A stretch of DNA of 64,000 nt. Source: Arenibacter troitsensis (lineage in GTDB: Bacteria; Bacteroidota; Bacteroidia; Flavobacteriales; Flavobacteriaceae). Within the stretch, counting starts at the first letter, position 1; each line of letters starts with the position of its first letter. The translations under genes were made by a program, and so were the position numbers. Below the pieces are notes generated by a model, which had not been told where the DNA came from, did no database searches, and worked only from the letters and a program-made list of their open reading frames with translations. The DNA lies in assembly GCF_900177645.1 (NCBI RefSeq), contig NZ_FXAO01000004.1, positions 1-64,000 on the forward strand, written 5' to 3'. Shown here piece by piece: positions 1 to 9,122 of this stretch.

Positions 1-109
1 GGTTTTCATTACCATATGGATCCCCGAACCTCATTGGTTTCACTTCCAAATCCTGGCCTAGACCTACAAGGAGGTCCGCAAAAAGGCGGACTACACCTTG
101 CAAGTCTCC
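1..109. other. Left-edge region with no supportable gene
   Basis: No gene can be supported in this stretch downstream of the ABC ATPase. A 6-bp GC-rich hairpin (GTCCGC at 74-79 pairs with GCGGAC at 86-91) follows the ATPase stop codon but has no T tract. In related operons a permease gene follows the ATPase. An ATG on the minus strand near position 30 stays open to the window edge, but the residues are too few to identify a product. Confidence 0.4.
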
Positions 110-805
110 CTAAAGCATTGCGCCCACAGCCCTATTATGGCTTTCTGTGGCAATCTGACCATCAAACAGGTTCACGATACGATGTGCATAATGCGAATCC
201 CGATCCGAGTGGGTTACCATCACTATGGTGGTTCCTTCCTGATTTAGTTCTGTCAACAGGTTCATCACTTCGATCCCGTTTTTGGAATCCAGATTTCCCG
301 TAGGCTCATCTGCCAAAATCAACTTGGGATTGGTGACCACTGCCCTTGAAATGGCCACACGCTGTTGTTGACCCCCGGAAAGTTGTTGTGGAAAATGCTT
401 TTCACGATGCGCTATCTTCATTCGTTCCAATACAGCCATTACCTTTTGCTTACGCTCACTCTTATTCATTTTAAGATAGATCAACGGCAATTCCACATTT
501 TCAAAGACGGTAAGTTCATCTATCAAATTAAAACTCTGGAAGACAAATCCCAGGTTTCCTTTTCGCAATTGTGTACGTTGATTTTCCTTTAGGTGCCCCA
601 CTTCATGGCCAGCGAATTGATAACTTCCAGAAGTGGGATTATCCAGCATACCAATAATGTTCAATAAAGTAGACTTTCCACAACCCGAAGGTCCCATTAT
701 AGCTACAAACTCGCCCTCCTGAACCTTGAGGTTTACATTATTCAAGGCCAATGTCTCCACTTCTTCGGTCCTAAAGCTTTTCTTCAGATTTTGTATTTGT
801 ATCAT
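110..805 (-). CDS. ABC transporter ATP-binding protein, MacB/LolD type
   Basis: This is a 231-residue nucleotide-binding subunit that would hydrolyse ATP on the cytoplasmic face to drive an inner-membrane permease. It has Walker A GPSGCGKS at 38-45, a Q-loop glutamine near 90, the signature LSGGQ at 142-146 and Walker B LILADE at 162-167 followed by PTGNLD. These are the hallmarks of the LolD/MacB/FtsE group, and the length is normal. It is the third gene of a minus-strand operon after a TolC protein and a HlyD-type adaptor, which points to a MacAB-TolC-like exporter whose permease lies beyond the left edge. The substrate cannot be told. A 143-bp gap with a stable hairpin separates it from the adaptor gene. 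Confidence 0.93.
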   Translation of the reverse strand: MIQIQNLKKSFRTEEVETLALNNVNLKVQEGEFVAIMGPSGCGKSTLLNIIGMLDNPTSGSYQFAGHEVGHLKENQRTQLRKGNLGFVFQSFNLIDELTVFENVELPLIYLKMNKSERKQKVMAVLERMKIAHREKHFPQQLSGGQQQRVAISRAVVTNPKLILADEPTGNLDSKNGIEVMNLLTELNQEGTTIVMVTHSDRDSHYAHRIVNLFDGQIATESHNRAVGAML

Positions 806-898
806 TCTTCGATTGGATTTTAAGTGTTATAATTAAAGACTTCCGTATATCGTTTTAGTTACAGTTTTTAGTGTTATTCTTTCTGCTAAACTACCCTT

Positions 899-945
899 CG
901 GCTACACTCTGGTTTTTTTCCAAATTGGGTAGCTGAGTGTAGCCG
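899..945. repeat. Inverted repeat between adaptor and ATPase genes
   Basis: A perfect 11-bp inverted repeat, CGGCTACACTC at 899-909 and GAGTGTAGCCG at 935-945, forms a hairpin with a 25-nt loop. It starts a few bases downstream of the adaptor stop codon. There is no strong T tract, so it reads better as an mRNA stabilising or processing hairpin, or a REP-like element, than as a terminator. Confidence 0.6.
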
Positions 946-948
946 TAG

Positions 949-2199
949 CTATTTCAACACTATATTATCGGCATCTCCAAAACTATCATAGTTGGAGGTG
1001 ATTACTTTTTCACCATGCTCCAATCCTTCCAGTACTTCATAATATCTGGAGTTTTGTTTTCCTATTCTTATATTCCGCTTCAATGCCTCATTACCATCCG
1101 GGTTTACCACAAATATCCATTGTCCCCCGGTACTTTGGAAAAAACTTCCTTTGGGCAGCAAGAGTGCATCACTGGATTGGCCCAACTGTAATTTTATATT
1201 ATAACTTTGCCCAGCACGGATGTTTTGTGGTTTTTCACCTATAAAGACCAAATCTATCTTGAACTTGCCATTGCGCACTTCAGGATATACCTTTCTCAAC
1301 CGCAGGGTATGCTCTGTTCCATTACGCTCAAAAGTTGCATTTAAATCGCGTTTCACACGATCTATATAATGTTCATCAATATCGGCCTCGATCTTATAAT
1401 CTGTGAGTACATTTACTTGTCCAATACGTTGGCCTTGGCTTATATTCTGTCCTATTTCGGCATCCAAAAACCCCAATTGCCCATCTGCGGGTGCCCGCAC
1501 GTTCAAATGATCCAAACGTTGATAGACCATACCCAAGGTTTTTTGCATACGGCTTAAATCGGCCTCCAAGACGGGCAAGGAAGTCCTCCTCAGTTCATCA
1601 TCATTATCTGTTTGTACTTTTACAATTTCATATTGCTTTTTGGAAAGTTCATAGTTTTCTTTTGAGGTTAAATACACTTCTTTAGAAATTAACCCATCAT
1701 CATACAAGGCTTGGTTCTGTTCATAATTTCTTTCCATACGCTGTAATTCGGTCCTAGCAGTTGCCAAGGACTTTCTACCCTCTACCTGTCTGGAATCAAA
1801 AGTTAATTTGGTAGACCTAAGGTCGTTCTGCTTTAAGGCCAAATTGCTTTCACTATTTAGTATTTGCTCATAAAGCCCAATGTTATCCAACTTAAGAATG
1901 ATATCTCCCTTTTGTACCATGGCCCCTTCCTCAATTAGTTTTTCGGTAACACGTCCACCTTCATAGGCATCCATATAAATGGTAGTAATGGGCGCCACTG
2001 TGCCGTTAATGGTGATATAATCGTCAAATTTTCCTTGGACCACATCGGCAATGGAGAGCTTGTCCTTTTCAGCTCTAAAAGTATGGCCCGTATTAGCAGT
2101 TATCATCTTCCATCCCACAAAGAACAATAACACTCCAAGAGCAATGTAGCCGTAATGTTTTGGTCTCAATCCCTTCTTCTTCTCTAATTGTATATCCAT
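949..2199 (-). CDS. HlyD/MacA-family periplasmic adaptor protein
   Basis: This 416-residue membrane-fusion protein would link an inner-membrane ABC exporter to an outer-membrane TolC channel. A single membrane anchor lies at about residues 16-32. A biotinyl-lipoyl-like half motif (GAMVQKGDIILKLDN) follows near 90-105. A long heptad-rich coiled-coil hairpin spans roughly 110-225, and the second lipoyl half (VRAPADGQLG) and beta-barrel regions lie C-terminal. The length is typical. The start codon sits one base after the TolC stop codon, so the two are translationally coupled. The ABC ATPase follows after a hairpin-bearing gap. Neighbouring genes suggest control by the divergent sigma-54 two-component system. 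Confidence 0.92.
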   Translation of the reverse strand: MDIQLEKKKGLRPKHYGYIALGVLLFFVGWKMITANTGHTFRAEKDKLSIADVVQGKFDDYITINGTVAPITTIYMDAYEGGRVTEKLIEEGAMVQKGDIILKLDNIGLYEQILNSESNLALKQNDLRSTKLTFDSRQVEGRKSLATARTELQRMERNYEQNQALYDDGLISKEVYLTSKENYELSKKQYEIVKVQTDNDDELRRTSLPVLEADLSRMQKTLGMVYQRLDHLNVRAPADGQLGFLDAEIGQNISQGQRIGQVNVLTDYKIEADIDEHYIDRVKRDLNATFERNGTEHTLRLRKVYPEVRNGKFKIDLVFIGEKPQNIRAGQSYNIKLQLGQSSDALLLPKGSFFQSTGGQWIFVVNPDGNEALKRNIRIGKQNSRYYEVLEGLEHGEKVITSNYDSFGDADNIVLK

Positions 2200-2200
2200 T

Positions 2201-3547
2201 TTATTTGGTGCTATTAATGTTAAGAATAGGTTGGCCTTGGTAAAAGGCCAGTGTATTTTGGTTAATCTGTAGACGCAGTTTTACCTGTAAATTTTTATTC
2301 TGCGAAGTGGCATACATCGTTTTTGCCAGATTCAGTTCCATAATCGTAAATAATCCCTTTTCATATTTTTTTTGAGCTACCCCAAAAGCTTGTTCCTGGG
2401 CCATAATTTGCTTCTCACTCTGAATGAGCTCAACATTTAAAGCCTTATTCTCTTGGACAAGTTGTTGTATGGCCTTAAAAATTTCCTGCTCCTGTATTTC
2501 CAGATTATTTTCTTCCCTTTTCAAAGCAATTTTCCGTTGCTTGATGGCAGAACGCGTAGACCAGGCATTAAAAATGGGAACATTAAGCGAAAATCCCACA
2601 TATCTGGATGCATTGTCCTGAATTTGATTTTTAAAAGGGATGGTAACGCCCAAGGTGTCCCTAGTGGTTTCATAGTATCCGGTGCCATAGCCGGTAGCAA
2701 AGGAAAGTGATGGGTAAAGCTCTCCCCTGGCAGCACTCAGTTGCTTTTTGACTGCCTCAGTTCTATACCTTTGGGCCTTGAGAAGGGGTACGAAATCTTT
2801 TGCCAGGCCGTAAATACTATCTGTTGACAGCTTGTTATCGGCCATTGTATTGGGTACTATAGGGTTTATTTGCAGGGTATGGGCATTTTCCAAATTCATT
2901 TCCTGTATCAGAGTAAGCTTTGCCGCCTGTAACAGATTTTCATTCTGGGTAAGGTTCAATTGATCCGAATACAATACGGATTCTGCTTCAAATAAATCGG
3001 CCTTGGCCTTCAACCCTATTTCAATTTGTTTATTGGCCAGTTTAAAATTGTCCTCAGAGATTGCCAATTGCTCCTTGGAAATTGCCAGAAGACCCTCATA
3101 AAACTGAATGTCATGATAGGCCGTCATAATTCTAAGGGCCAATAAAAATCGCTGTTGTTGCGACGTTTCCTGTGCAGCCTTAAATAAAAGCTTACTTGCT
3201 TTAATACTGTGGACCTTTTGGAAACCTCGAAAAAGATCAATGGAAGCGTTCATAGAATAGCCATTGGAAAAAAATTCCGTATCGATTATATCATTGGTAT
3301 TTGGATCTGTAGATCTACCATATCTAATATTATAATCGCCAAAACCGTTTACCCTTGGAAGCAAATCCCTTATAGACTGATTATAGCTTTCCTTTCCAGA
3401 ATCTTCCAGATATTGATAGTCCAATAGCGTCAGATTATGCTTTAAGGCATAAGAAATGCAATTGTCCAAGTTCCAGTTCTCCTGACCAGTGACAACCATA
3501 CCTATAAACAACAGGATTAAAAATAAATTGACCTTCTTAATATTCAT
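2201..3547 (-). CDS. TolC-family outer membrane efflux protein
   Basis: This 448-residue protein has an N-terminal signal peptide (residues 1 to about 21, ending near MVVTGQ) and two repeats of the outer-membrane efflux protein fold. It begins with the typical LDNCISYALKHN helix motif, and long heptad-rich helices alternate with short beta-strand segments. It would trimerise as the outer-membrane channel of a tripartite exporter. It is the first gene of the minus-strand operon and precedes the adaptor by one base. The 319-bp region upstream is shared with a divergent sigma-54 response regulator, which makes this the likely regulated promoter. A second TolC-family gene at 28641-30005 belongs to a different system. 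Confidence 0.92.
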   Translation of the reverse strand: MNIKKVNLFLILLFIGMVVTGQENWNLDNCISYALKHNLTLLDYQYLEDSGKESYNQSIRDLLPRVNGFGDYNIRYGRSTDPNTNDIIDTEFFSNGYSMNASIDLFRGFQKVHSIKASKLLFKAAQETSQQQRFLLALRIMTAYHDIQFYEGLLAISKEQLAISEDNFKLANKQIEIGLKAKADLFEAESVLYSDQLNLTQNENLLQAAKLTLIQEMNLENAHTLQINPIVPNTMADNKLSTDSIYGLAKDFVPLLKAQRYRTEAVKKQLSAARGELYPSLSFATGYGTGYYETTRDTLGVTIPFKNQIQDNASRYVGFSLNVPIFNAWSTRSAIKQRKIALKREENNLEIQEQEIFKAIQQLVQENKALNVELIQSEKQIMAQEQAFGVAQKKYEKGLFTIMELNLAKTMYATSQNKNLQVKLRLQINQNTLAFYQGQPILNINSTK

Positions 3548-3866
3548 ACAACAAAAATGATTAACACGCCAACTTAATGATCATCACATCAGCTACCGCC
3601 TTAGGATCCTATTCCAAGTTCATGCCACATATTTATATTATTGAATTACAGCTATTTATATATTTATATTTGAATATAGACAAATCCATTGTAAAATAAT
3701 TGTACAATTACTGTCCAATATTTTTACACTATTTATGATATCCAAAATACATGATGTAGTTTTGATGAAGGCTGAAGAAATACCTAATAAAAAAAGACCT
3801 TTAACTATTTCAATGGCAGAAAATGTATCATGGTACAAAAAGTAAAATCACCTTAATGGAAATCTT
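3548..3866. promoter_or_regulatory. Divergent control region, efflux operon / two-component system
   Basis: This is 319 bp of AT-rich DNA without a credible gene, between two divergent starts. It holds a perfect 14-bp palindrome TAATTGTACAATTA at 3697-3710, a candidate dimer-binding site. On the minus strand near 3612-3627 there is a partial sigma-54-like match (TGGCAT, five bases, then TGGAA), about 65-75 bp upstream of the TolC start. The -24 half is good and the -12 half is weak. A short open frame on the minus strand (3656-3838) has no protein-like features. Confidence 0.4.
3697..3710. promoter_or_regulatory. 14-bp palindrome, candidate operator/activator site
   Basis: TAATTGTACAATTA is a perfect palindrome centred about 150 bp upstream of the TolC start and 163 bp upstream of the response-regulator start. 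An upstream activator site at such a distance would fit a sigma-54 regulator. The AT-rich composition means chance cannot be excluded. Confidence 0.3.
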
Positions 3867-5237
3867 ATGATGGAAGGAAAAATTTTGGTAGTGGACGACA
3901 ACAAAAGTGTCCTGAGCGCCTTGGAAATACTGTTGCAATTTGAATATAGCAGCATCGCCACTATTTCCAATCCCAATCAGATATCTTCCTTTCCCGACTT
4001 ATCCCAAATTGATGTTGTTTTGTTGGATATGAATTTTTCAGCAGGGGTAAATACGGGAAACGAAGGCTTATATTGGTTAAAGGAAATAAAGAAAAAAGCC
4101 CCGCTTACCGCCGTTATCATGATGACCGCATATGGCGCCGTTGAATTGGCCGTACAAGCCCTAAAAGAGGGAGCATCCGATTTTATTCTAAAACCTTGGA
4201 ACAATGATAAGTTTTTGGCCACCGTAAGAGCAGCGTATATGCTTCGAAAATCCCAAAAAGAAATTAGCAAATTAAAACAAAAGGAAAGTAATTTAAAGCA
4301 AGTTATTAACCAGGACAAAAATTATATCATTGGCAATTCGAAGGCCCTGACCACCGTTTTAAACCTTACCAATAAAGTGGCCAAGACCGATGTGAACGTT
4401 TTGATTACCGGTGAAAACGGTACTGGCAAAGAACTAATAGCAAGACAATTGCATAAAATATCCCCAAGACAAAATGAGATTTTCGTCTCCGTTGATATGG
4501 GCTCCATATCGGAAAATTTGTTTGAAAGCGAACTGTTTGGCCACTTAAAAGGATCTTTTACGGATGCCAAGGACGACAGGGCCGGAAAATTTGAAGCTGC
4601 CAATGGAGGTACCTTGTTCTTGGACGAGATAGGCAACTTATCCCTACAAATGCAGGCTAAACTACTATCCGCCATTCAGAATAAGGTAATAGTACGGGTG
4701 GGCTCCAACAAGCCTATTCCGGTAGATATTAGATTGGTCTGTGCCACCAATGGCAATTTGGAGCAAATGGTTAAAGACGGTCTCTTTAGAGAAGATCTTT
4801 TATATCGGATAAATACCATACCTATTCAGGTTCCAGCTCTACGGGATAGAGGGGATGACATTTTGATCCTAGCTGATTTTTATCTAAAAAAATATAGCGC
4901 CAAATACGCAAAACATGGACTGCGAATAAACGATATTGCCGAAGAAAAATTGATGCAATACGCGTGGCCGGGTAATGTAAGGGAACTGCAACACACCCTG
5001 GAAAGGGCAGTAATCCTATGTGAAGGAAACATACTAAAACCTACAGATTTTATATTGAATGCGAAACCATCCCAACCTATGCCAACAGGGCCCCAAACCT
5101 TGGAGGAAATGGAACAAATTATGATTGTAAACGCCCTACACAGCCATGACGGCAACTATAGTGCTGCGGCAGCACAATTGGGAATATCGCGGCAAACCCT
5201 CTACAACAAAATTAAAAAACAGGATAATAATGGTTAG
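3867..5237 (+). CDS. Sigma-54-dependent response regulator (NtrC family)
   Basis: This 456-residue regulator has the full NtrC layout. The receiver domain has acidic residues D10/D11, phospho-acceptor D54, T87 and K109. A linker follows to about 150. The AAA+ domain has Walker A GENGTGKE at 182-189 and Walker B LFLDEI at 250-255, and a Fis-type helix-turn-helix ends the protein (AAAQLGISRQTLYNK). The sigma-54 contact loop, normally GAFTGA, reads GSFTDA at 229-234. The kinase gene follows with an 8-bp overlap, so the pair forms a two-component system. Divergence from the TolC-adaptor-ABC operon suggests it activates that exporter. A second ATG at codon 2 is an equally possible start. Confidence 0.95.
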   Translation: MMEGKILVVDDNKSVLSALEILLQFEYSSIATISNPNQISSFPDLSQIDVVLLDMNFSAGVNTGNEGLYWLKEIKKKAPLTAVIMMTAYGAVELAVQALKEGASDFILKPWNNDKFLATVRAAYMLRKSQKEISKLKQKESNLKQVINQDKNYIIGNSKALTTVLNLTNKVAKTDVNVLITGENGTGKELIARQLHKISPRQNEIFVSVDMGSISENLFESELFGHLKGSFTDAKDDRAGKFEAANGGTLFLDEIGNLSLQMQAKLLSAIQNKVIVRVGSNKPIPVDIRLVCATNGNLEQMVKDGLFREDLLYRINTIPIQVPALRDRGDDILILADFYLKKYSAKYAKHGLRINDIAEEKLMQYAWPGNVRELQHTLERAVILCEGNILKPTDFILNAKPSQPMPTGPQTLEEMEQIMIVNALHSHDGNYSAAAAQLGISRQTLYNKIKKQDNNG

Positions 5238-6579
5238 TAAAAACTTCTATTTCCAAACCATAGCCCGAGTAGTCTTTATTACCGCTACATCCTTAATACT
5301 CGCTTTTCTATTGATCCGGGAAAACTATGTTTATAGTGCTCTAACCTTAATAGTACTGATATTTCAAGCCTACTATTTAATAAGGTATGTAAATGAGACC
5401 AACAGAAAAATTGCCTATTTTTTTGATGCCATAAAAAATGAGGATTTTACCCTTAGATTTCCCGAAAAATTGACTCTTAAATCGCTCAAAGAGCTTAATC
5501 ACAGCCTGAATATGTTAAATGAAATGATTCAAAAAATTCATTTGAAAAATCAGACACAAGAACGATTTTACCAAGAGATATTAAAACAGGCGGACATTGG
5601 CATTTTAACGATCAACGAAAAAGGTCATATCCTTTTTGCCAATCCAAGATTGGAGCATATGTTTACTTATACGCCACTTAACCATATTAAACAATTATCC
5701 CAAATTGATGAAAACCTCTATCGTGTCTTTAGTGAACTGAAGCCTTTTGAGCGCCGCATGTTTCAATTGACCAATGAACGTGAAAAAATTGATTTGGCCA
5801 TAAAATCCTCCTCCTTCCACTTAGATGGTAAAGAATTATTATTGGTCGTCATCCAAGATATCCATCAGGAACTGGACGAAAAAGAAACCGAATCCTGGAC
5901 CAAATTAATTAGGGTCTTGACCCATGAAATTATGAACTCCATTACACCAATAACCTCCATTTCAGATTCCATTTTAAAATATTACCATAATGAAAATAGT
6001 ACCCCTGATGATAGCTCCGAAAATCACCAACGTTTTAACAATACTATCAAGGGATTGGAAGTCATTAAGGATCAAGGTGAAAATCTAATGAGTTTTGTAC
6101 AATCTTACCGAAGCTTTTTAAACGTCCCTGTACCGGATAAAAAAATTGTATCGGCCCAAAGCCTATTGGAAAAAGTAAAACTACTGGTAAGCCAAAATCC
6201 CGAATTTTCCAACACCTCCATTGAATTGCAAATACAAACTCCATCCTTGGAACTTTTTATAGATGAAAAACAAATTACCCAAGTATTGATAAATTTATGT
6301 AAAAATGCATTACAGTCCCTTTCCAATCAAGAAAGTAGTGCCATAAAATTAAACGCAGGCATTAATTCAGCGGGAGAAAAATACATTGAAGTAGAGGATA
6401 ATGGCCCAGGAATACCACATGAATTGATCAATGAGATCTTTGTGCCTTTTTTTACCACCAAGAATACGGGAACGGGGGTTGGATTAAGCCTTTCAAAACA
6501 AATATTAAAGATGCATGGTGGTAATTTAAAGGTGAATTCAGTGCCTAACAAGAATACTACTTTTACCTTACTTTTTTAG
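5230..6579 (+). CDS. Sensor histidine kinase, NtrY/AtoS-like
   Basis: From the ATG at 5230 the protein has 449 residues. An earlier in-frame ATG at 5146 would bury 28 extra residues inside the regulator gene, so the later start is preferred. Two membrane helices (about 12-29 and 33-51) lie so close together that almost no periplasmic loop exists. The signal is therefore probably sensed in the membrane or cytoplasm. A PAS-like region spans about 115-210. The phosphorylation motif LTHEIMNS has H232. The C-terminal ATPase domain shows N, G1 (DNGPGIP) and G2 (GTGVGLSL) boxes. Its partner is the overlapping upstream sigma-54 regulator. Confidence 0.93.
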   Translation: MVSKNFYFQTIARVVFITATSLILAFLLIRENYVYSALTLIVLIFQAYYLIRYVNETNRKIAYFFDAIKNEDFTLRFPEKLTLKSLKELNHSLNMLNEMIQKIHLKNQTQERFYQEILKQADIGILTINEKGHILFANPRLEHMFTYTPLNHIKQLSQIDENLYRVFSELKPFERRMFQLTNEREKIDLAIKSSSFHLDGKELLLVVIQDIHQELDEKETESWTKLIRVLTHEIMNSITPITSISDSILKYYHNENSTPDDSSENHQRFNNTIKGLEVIKDQGENLMSFVQSYRSFLNVPVPDKKIVSAQSLLEKVKLLVSQNPEFSNTSIELQIQTPSLELFIDEKQITQVLINLCKNALQSLSNQESSAIKLNAGINSAGEKYIEVEDNGPGIPHELINEIFVPFFTTKNTGTGVGLSLSKQILKMHGGNLKVNSVPNKNTTFTLLF

Positions 6580-6638
6580 GACCAACCCTATTATTAAATT
6601 ACTTCCAACCCTTATTTTTGTAAAAAACCCGACTTTCT

Positions 6639-7883
6639 ATGGATTATTTTACCATTGCCACGGTATTGATTTTTCTTTCGGCCATTTTTGGATATATCAA
6701 TGTTCGGTTTTTAAAGTTACCTAATTCCATAGGTCTAATGCTGATTACCATTGTATTTACCTTAGTCATTTTTGCCATAAGTGGGTTTGATGACACTCTA
6801 TTAAATGCTGAAAAATATATCATTACGCATATTGATTTTAGAACCGTATTGATGGATGTAATGTTGAGCTTTCTCTTATATGCCGGGGCCCTACACACCA
6901 ATTTTGAACAGTTAAAAGTACAGCGATGGCCCGTTTTTGCCTTTGCCACCCTTGGGGTTTTGGTCTCCACATTCTTGGTAGGAACGGCCATGTACTATAC
7001 TTTAAATGTCGTTGGTTTACCTATAGACTTTGTGCATTGCCTACTTTTTGGGGCCCTTATATCCCCGACCGACCCCATAGCTGTGCTTGGCATCTTAAAG
7101 AAGGCCGGGGTTCCAAAAAAATTGGAGACCAAGATTGTTGGGGAATCCCTGTTCAACGATGGAGTTGGTGTAGTGGTTTTCTTAACCATTTTTCAGATCG
7201 CTTCCTTTGGAAGTAGTGAAATGGGCGCTAGCGACATTTTTAAATTGTTTGGGCAAGAAGTTATTGGGGGGCTTGTTTTGGGCCTGCTCTTAGGATGGAT
7301 CACCTTTAGACTCATGAAATCCATAGATGACTATGATATTGAGGTTATTATCACCTTGGCGGCAGTAATGACGGGTACTGTCATTGCACATCAACTACAT
7401 TTATCAGCTCCCTTGGCCATGGTAACGGCTGGACTCATTGTAGGCAACGACAAGGTCAGAAACGCAGCAATGTCAGAGACCACAGAGACTTATGTGGATA
7501 AATTTTGGGAATTACTGGACATTCTTTTAAATACCATATTGTTTGTTCTTATTGGCATGGAAATTTTGGTCCTTACCATTCAACTCAATTATTTTATTGC
7601 TGGTCTAATTGCCATTCCAGTGGTATTGGCTTGCAGATACCTCTCTCTATTATTGCCCATCAACTTCTTTAGGAAAAAGCTGGATTTTGTCCCCAATACC
7701 AACATTATCATGACCTGGGGCGGGTTAAGAGGCGGTATTTCCATTGCCTTGGCATTGGGACTTACCGCCGAAATGCATCGGGATCTTTTCTTGGTCATAA
7801 CCTATGTGGTCGTCGTCTTTTCCATCCTTGTTCAAGGTTTAACTGTAGAAAAACTGGTGAAAAGGTTATCCCACGCTAACTAA
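6639..7883 (+). CDS. Na+/H+ antiporter, CPA1/NhaP family
   Basis: This 414-residue integral membrane protein has about 12 hydrophobic helices and the CPA1 signatures SPTDP (about 142-146) and GESLFNDG (168-175). These include the paired acidic or asparagine ion-site residues of helices TM4 and TM5. A conserved WGGLRGGIS segment lies near the end. It would exchange cytoplasmic sodium for external protons, aiding pH and salt homeostasis, which is common in marine flavobacteria. No large C-terminal regulatory domain is present. The gene is 59 bp downstream of the kinase and could be read through from it, but there is no functional tie. Confidence 0.93.
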   Translation: MDYFTIATVLIFLSAIFGYINVRFLKLPNSIGLMLITIVFTLVIFAISGFDDTLLNAEKYIITHIDFRTVLMDVMLSFLLYAGALHTNFEQLKVQRWPVFAFATLGVLVSTFLVGTAMYYTLNVVGLPIDFVHCLLFGALISPTDPIAVLGILKKAGVPKKLETKIVGESLFNDGVGVVVFLTIFQIASFGSSEMGASDIFKLFGQEVIGGLVLGLLLGWITFRLMKSIDDYDIEVIITLAAVMTGTVIAHQLHLSAPLAMVTAGLIVGNDKVRNAAMSETTETYVDKFWELLDILLNTILFVLIGMEILVLTIQLNYFIAGLIAIPVVLACRYLSLLLPINFFRKKLDFVPNTNIIMTWGGLRGGISIALALGLTAEMHRDLFLVITYVVVVFSILVQGLTVEKLVKRLSHAN

Positions 7884-7891
7884 TATAGCTT

Positions 7892-9076
7892 CTAAACCAG
7901 GGATTCCAAAGCCAGCCAAGCCATTAAGCCCCCTCCTGTTTCCAAAGACGATTCATCTATGTTGAAGGTTGGGGTATGTAGGCCGGAAGTAATTCCCTTT
8001 TCCGTATTCCCTACACCCAACAAATAAAAGCAGGCCGGATTTTTTAGAGTGTAGTAAGCAAAATCTTCGGCAGCCATCCATAAATCCAGGTCAACCACAT
8101 TGTCCGATCCAAGGTAGTCCAATGCCCCTTTTTTCATCGCATTCGTCAATTCCGGGTCATTTTTTAAATGTGGATACCCCCTTGGAATATCCACAATACA
8201 TTCTGCTCCCATCCCCTCGGCTATGGATTTTACCATCTTAGTCAGCTTGTCAATGGCCTCTGTTCTCCATTCCTCATCGTAGGTCCTAAAAGTACCTTCA
8301 ATAATTACCTTATCCGGTATTACGTTATTGGCCCCATCCCCAATAATACGGCCAAAAGACAAGACACTGGGCGTTTTGGGCGAAGCCATTCTGCTAACCA
8401 CTTGCTGAGCTGCAACAATAACATGCGAGGCAATGAGAATTGGGTCTATACATTCTTCCGGTACTGCTGCATGGCCACCCTTTCCTATAATGGTTATATA
8501 AATTTCGTCCATACTGGCCATAAATAACCCCGACCTAAATCCTACTTTTCCAACAGGCAATTTTGGTATGACATGTTGTCCCAAATGGGGTACGGAACCC
8601 ATGGACTTATAGTCAGCCTCCTTCATTACCAGGGTAGCCCCACCGGGCATTAGTTCCTCACCTGGTTGAAATAATAATTTTACGGTTCCAGAAAATTCAT
8701 GCCTAAGTTGAAAAAGAATTTTAGCGGTAAGTAACAGGGAAGTCATATGCACGTCATGCCCACAGGCATGCATAACCCCAATATTTTGGGAAACATATTC
8801 CACCGTATTTTCTTCCCGTATGGGGAGGGCATCCATATCCGCTCTTAAAAGAATAGTTTTACCTTCGCAAAGACCATTAATGGTCGCCAATAAACCCGTA
8901 TCTGCAACAGATTTAATATCCACAATCCCAATTTCAATAAGTTGTTGCCTAACATAAGTACAGGTCTCATACTCCTTAAAAGAAAGTTCCGGGTGCTGGT
9001 GCAGATATCTCCTGATACCAATAAACTCTTCGGAATACGTTTTTGCCAGTTGTTTTATTTTGTCTATTGTTTTCAT
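7892..9076 (-). CDS. M20 family amidohydrolase (IAA-aminohydrolase/hippurate hydrolase type)
   Basis: This 394-residue cytoplasmic metallopeptidase-fold enzyme would hydrolyse N-acyl amino acids or related amides. It has the M20D metal-site motif HACGHD at 103-108, a GEE motif at 139-141 supplying the base and ligand glutamates, a dimerisation-domain GKGGHAA segment, and a terminal His in a GLHTPTF motif near 370. The length and motif order match the ama/hipO subgroup. There is no signal peptide. It converges with the antiporter gene across 8 bp. The upstream (right) side is the repeat-bounded DUF559 cassette, so it probably has its own promoter in or after the repeat. The exact substrate is unknown. 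Confidence 0.92.
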   Translation of the reverse strand: MKTIDKIKQLAKTYSEEFIGIRRYLHQHPELSFKEYETCTYVRQQLIEIGIVDIKSVADTGLLATINGLCEGKTILLRADMDALPIREENTVEYVSQNIGVMHACGHDVHMTSLLLTAKILFQLRHEFSGTVKLLFQPGEELMPGGATLVMKEADYKSMGSVPHLGQHVIPKLPVGKVGFRSGLFMASMDEIYITIIGKGGHAAVPEECIDPILIASHVIVAAQQVVSRMASPKTPSVLSFGRIIGDGANNVIPDKVIIEGTFRTYDEEWRTEAIDKLTKMVKSIAEGMGAECIVDIPRGYPHLKNDPELTNAMKKGALDYLGSDNVVDLDLWMAAEDFAYYTLKNPACFYLLGVGNTEKGITSGLHTPTFNIDESSLETGGGLMAWLALESLV

Positions 9077-9122
9077 TTAATTTCCTGTATAACCTGTATT
9101 AAACCAAAATATAACATTTGCT

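Noticed and set aside
3656-3838. 60-codon minus-strand frame in the divergent control region
   Set aside because: AT-rich, no ribosome-binding site or family motif, and it would sit in the shared promoter region.
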